A stretch of DNA of 64,000 nt from Bacillus nitratireducens (GTDB lineage Bacteria > Bacillota > Bacilli > Bacillales > Bacillaceae_G). Location: assembly GCF_001884135.1 (NCBI RefSeq), contig NZ_MAOC01000091.1, positions 124,001-188,000 of the forward strand, in the 5' to 3' direction. Positions 63,900 to 64,000 of this stretch are shown here, one piece after another. Below the pieces are notes generated by a model. It saw nothing but the letters and a program-made list of their open reading frames with translations, did not search any database and had not been told where the DNA came from. The position numbers and the translations under genes were made by a program. The first letter of the stretch is position 1. The number at the start of each line of letters is the position of its first letter.

Positions 63900-64000
63900 T
63901 CGCATAATTGGCTCTTGGTCGTGAAAACCGATGCAAATTGGTATATTACTTTGTAATCCACTACATGCACTTATAAAACTACACACTGTTCTTGCAATTA
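63885..64000 (-). CDS. 3' end of a gene running off the window
   Basis: An open frame on the minus strand ends at TAA 63885-63887 in the terminator loop. It reads ...IARTVCSFISACSGLQSNIP, then ICIGFHDQEPIMRTGRD and stop. It is preserved to the window edge. Not recognised from this much. Confidence 0.6.
   Translation of the reverse strand, partial: IARTVCSFISACSGLQSNIPICIGFHDQEPIMRTGRD

Overview
The window is chromosomal DNA of a Bacillus cereus-group bacterium (B. cereus, B. thuringiensis or B. anthracis type). The evidence is low GC, strong AGGAGG-type ribosome binding sites with many TTG and GTG starts, a BclA-like exosporium collagen protein, five bcr1-type repeats flanked by TTTAT, a full set of Firmicute RNA switches, and families typical of this group (ROK, YwiC, DUF3796, DUF3923, UPF0316). 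I see no rRNA, tRNA, CRISPR array, intact insertion sequence or prophage. It is ordinary core/accessory chromosome with many single genes and short operons.

Layout: 0-6.5 kb holds a VOC protein, a PrmC-related methyltransferase of unlike base composition, a short-chain fatty acid permease, a flavodoxin-fold reductase, a SWIM protein, and a SAM (S-box) riboswitch in front of an unknown small gene. 6.7-12.9 kb holds an ECF vitamin importer (S, fused A-A', T), a DUF4430 lipoprotein and a sortase-anchored DUF4430 plus alpha/alpha-toroid protein. The two domain types of the last protein are those of animal intrinsic factor/transcobalamin, so the cluster looks like surface capture and import of a cobalamin-like compound. 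13-20 kb holds an RraA-like protein, a YfcC permease, a secreted endonuclease I, a nucleosidase lipoprotein under a guanine-type riboswitch plus PurR boxes, a hydrolase and an XRE-TPR regulator. 20-23 kb is gene-poor, with a 173-bp direct repeat and small membrane proteins. 23-33 kb holds ybaK, hisS behind a histidine leader-peptide attenuator, a short pyruvate kinase, alkaline phosphatase and a nitroreductase/HxlR divergent pair.

33-48.7 kb holds an SDR, an ABC-2 exporter, DUF3796/XRE, HAD and APH proteins, a tyrosine phosphatase, DUF2785/NUDIX, a ROK-MFS-acetyltransferase group marked by three copies of a 24-bp palindrome, and trpS under a T-box. 48.8-64 kb holds an AI-2E transporter, a c-di-AMP (ydaO) riboswitch before a 47-codon gene, the collagen-like exosporium gene, a CGNR protein, MFS and TPR proteins, membrane proteins, a CNNM/CorC protein, a MerR regulator, and an EamA exporter behind an erm-like leader-peptide switch that can bury its Shine-Dalgarno sequence.

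The most notable theme is RNA-level control. Seven leaders can be read directly: SAM, guanine, c-di-AMP, Trp T-box, His attenuator, the EamA translational attenuator, and an unclassified structured leader before the toroid gene. All functional calls rest on reading the sequence; no database search was run.
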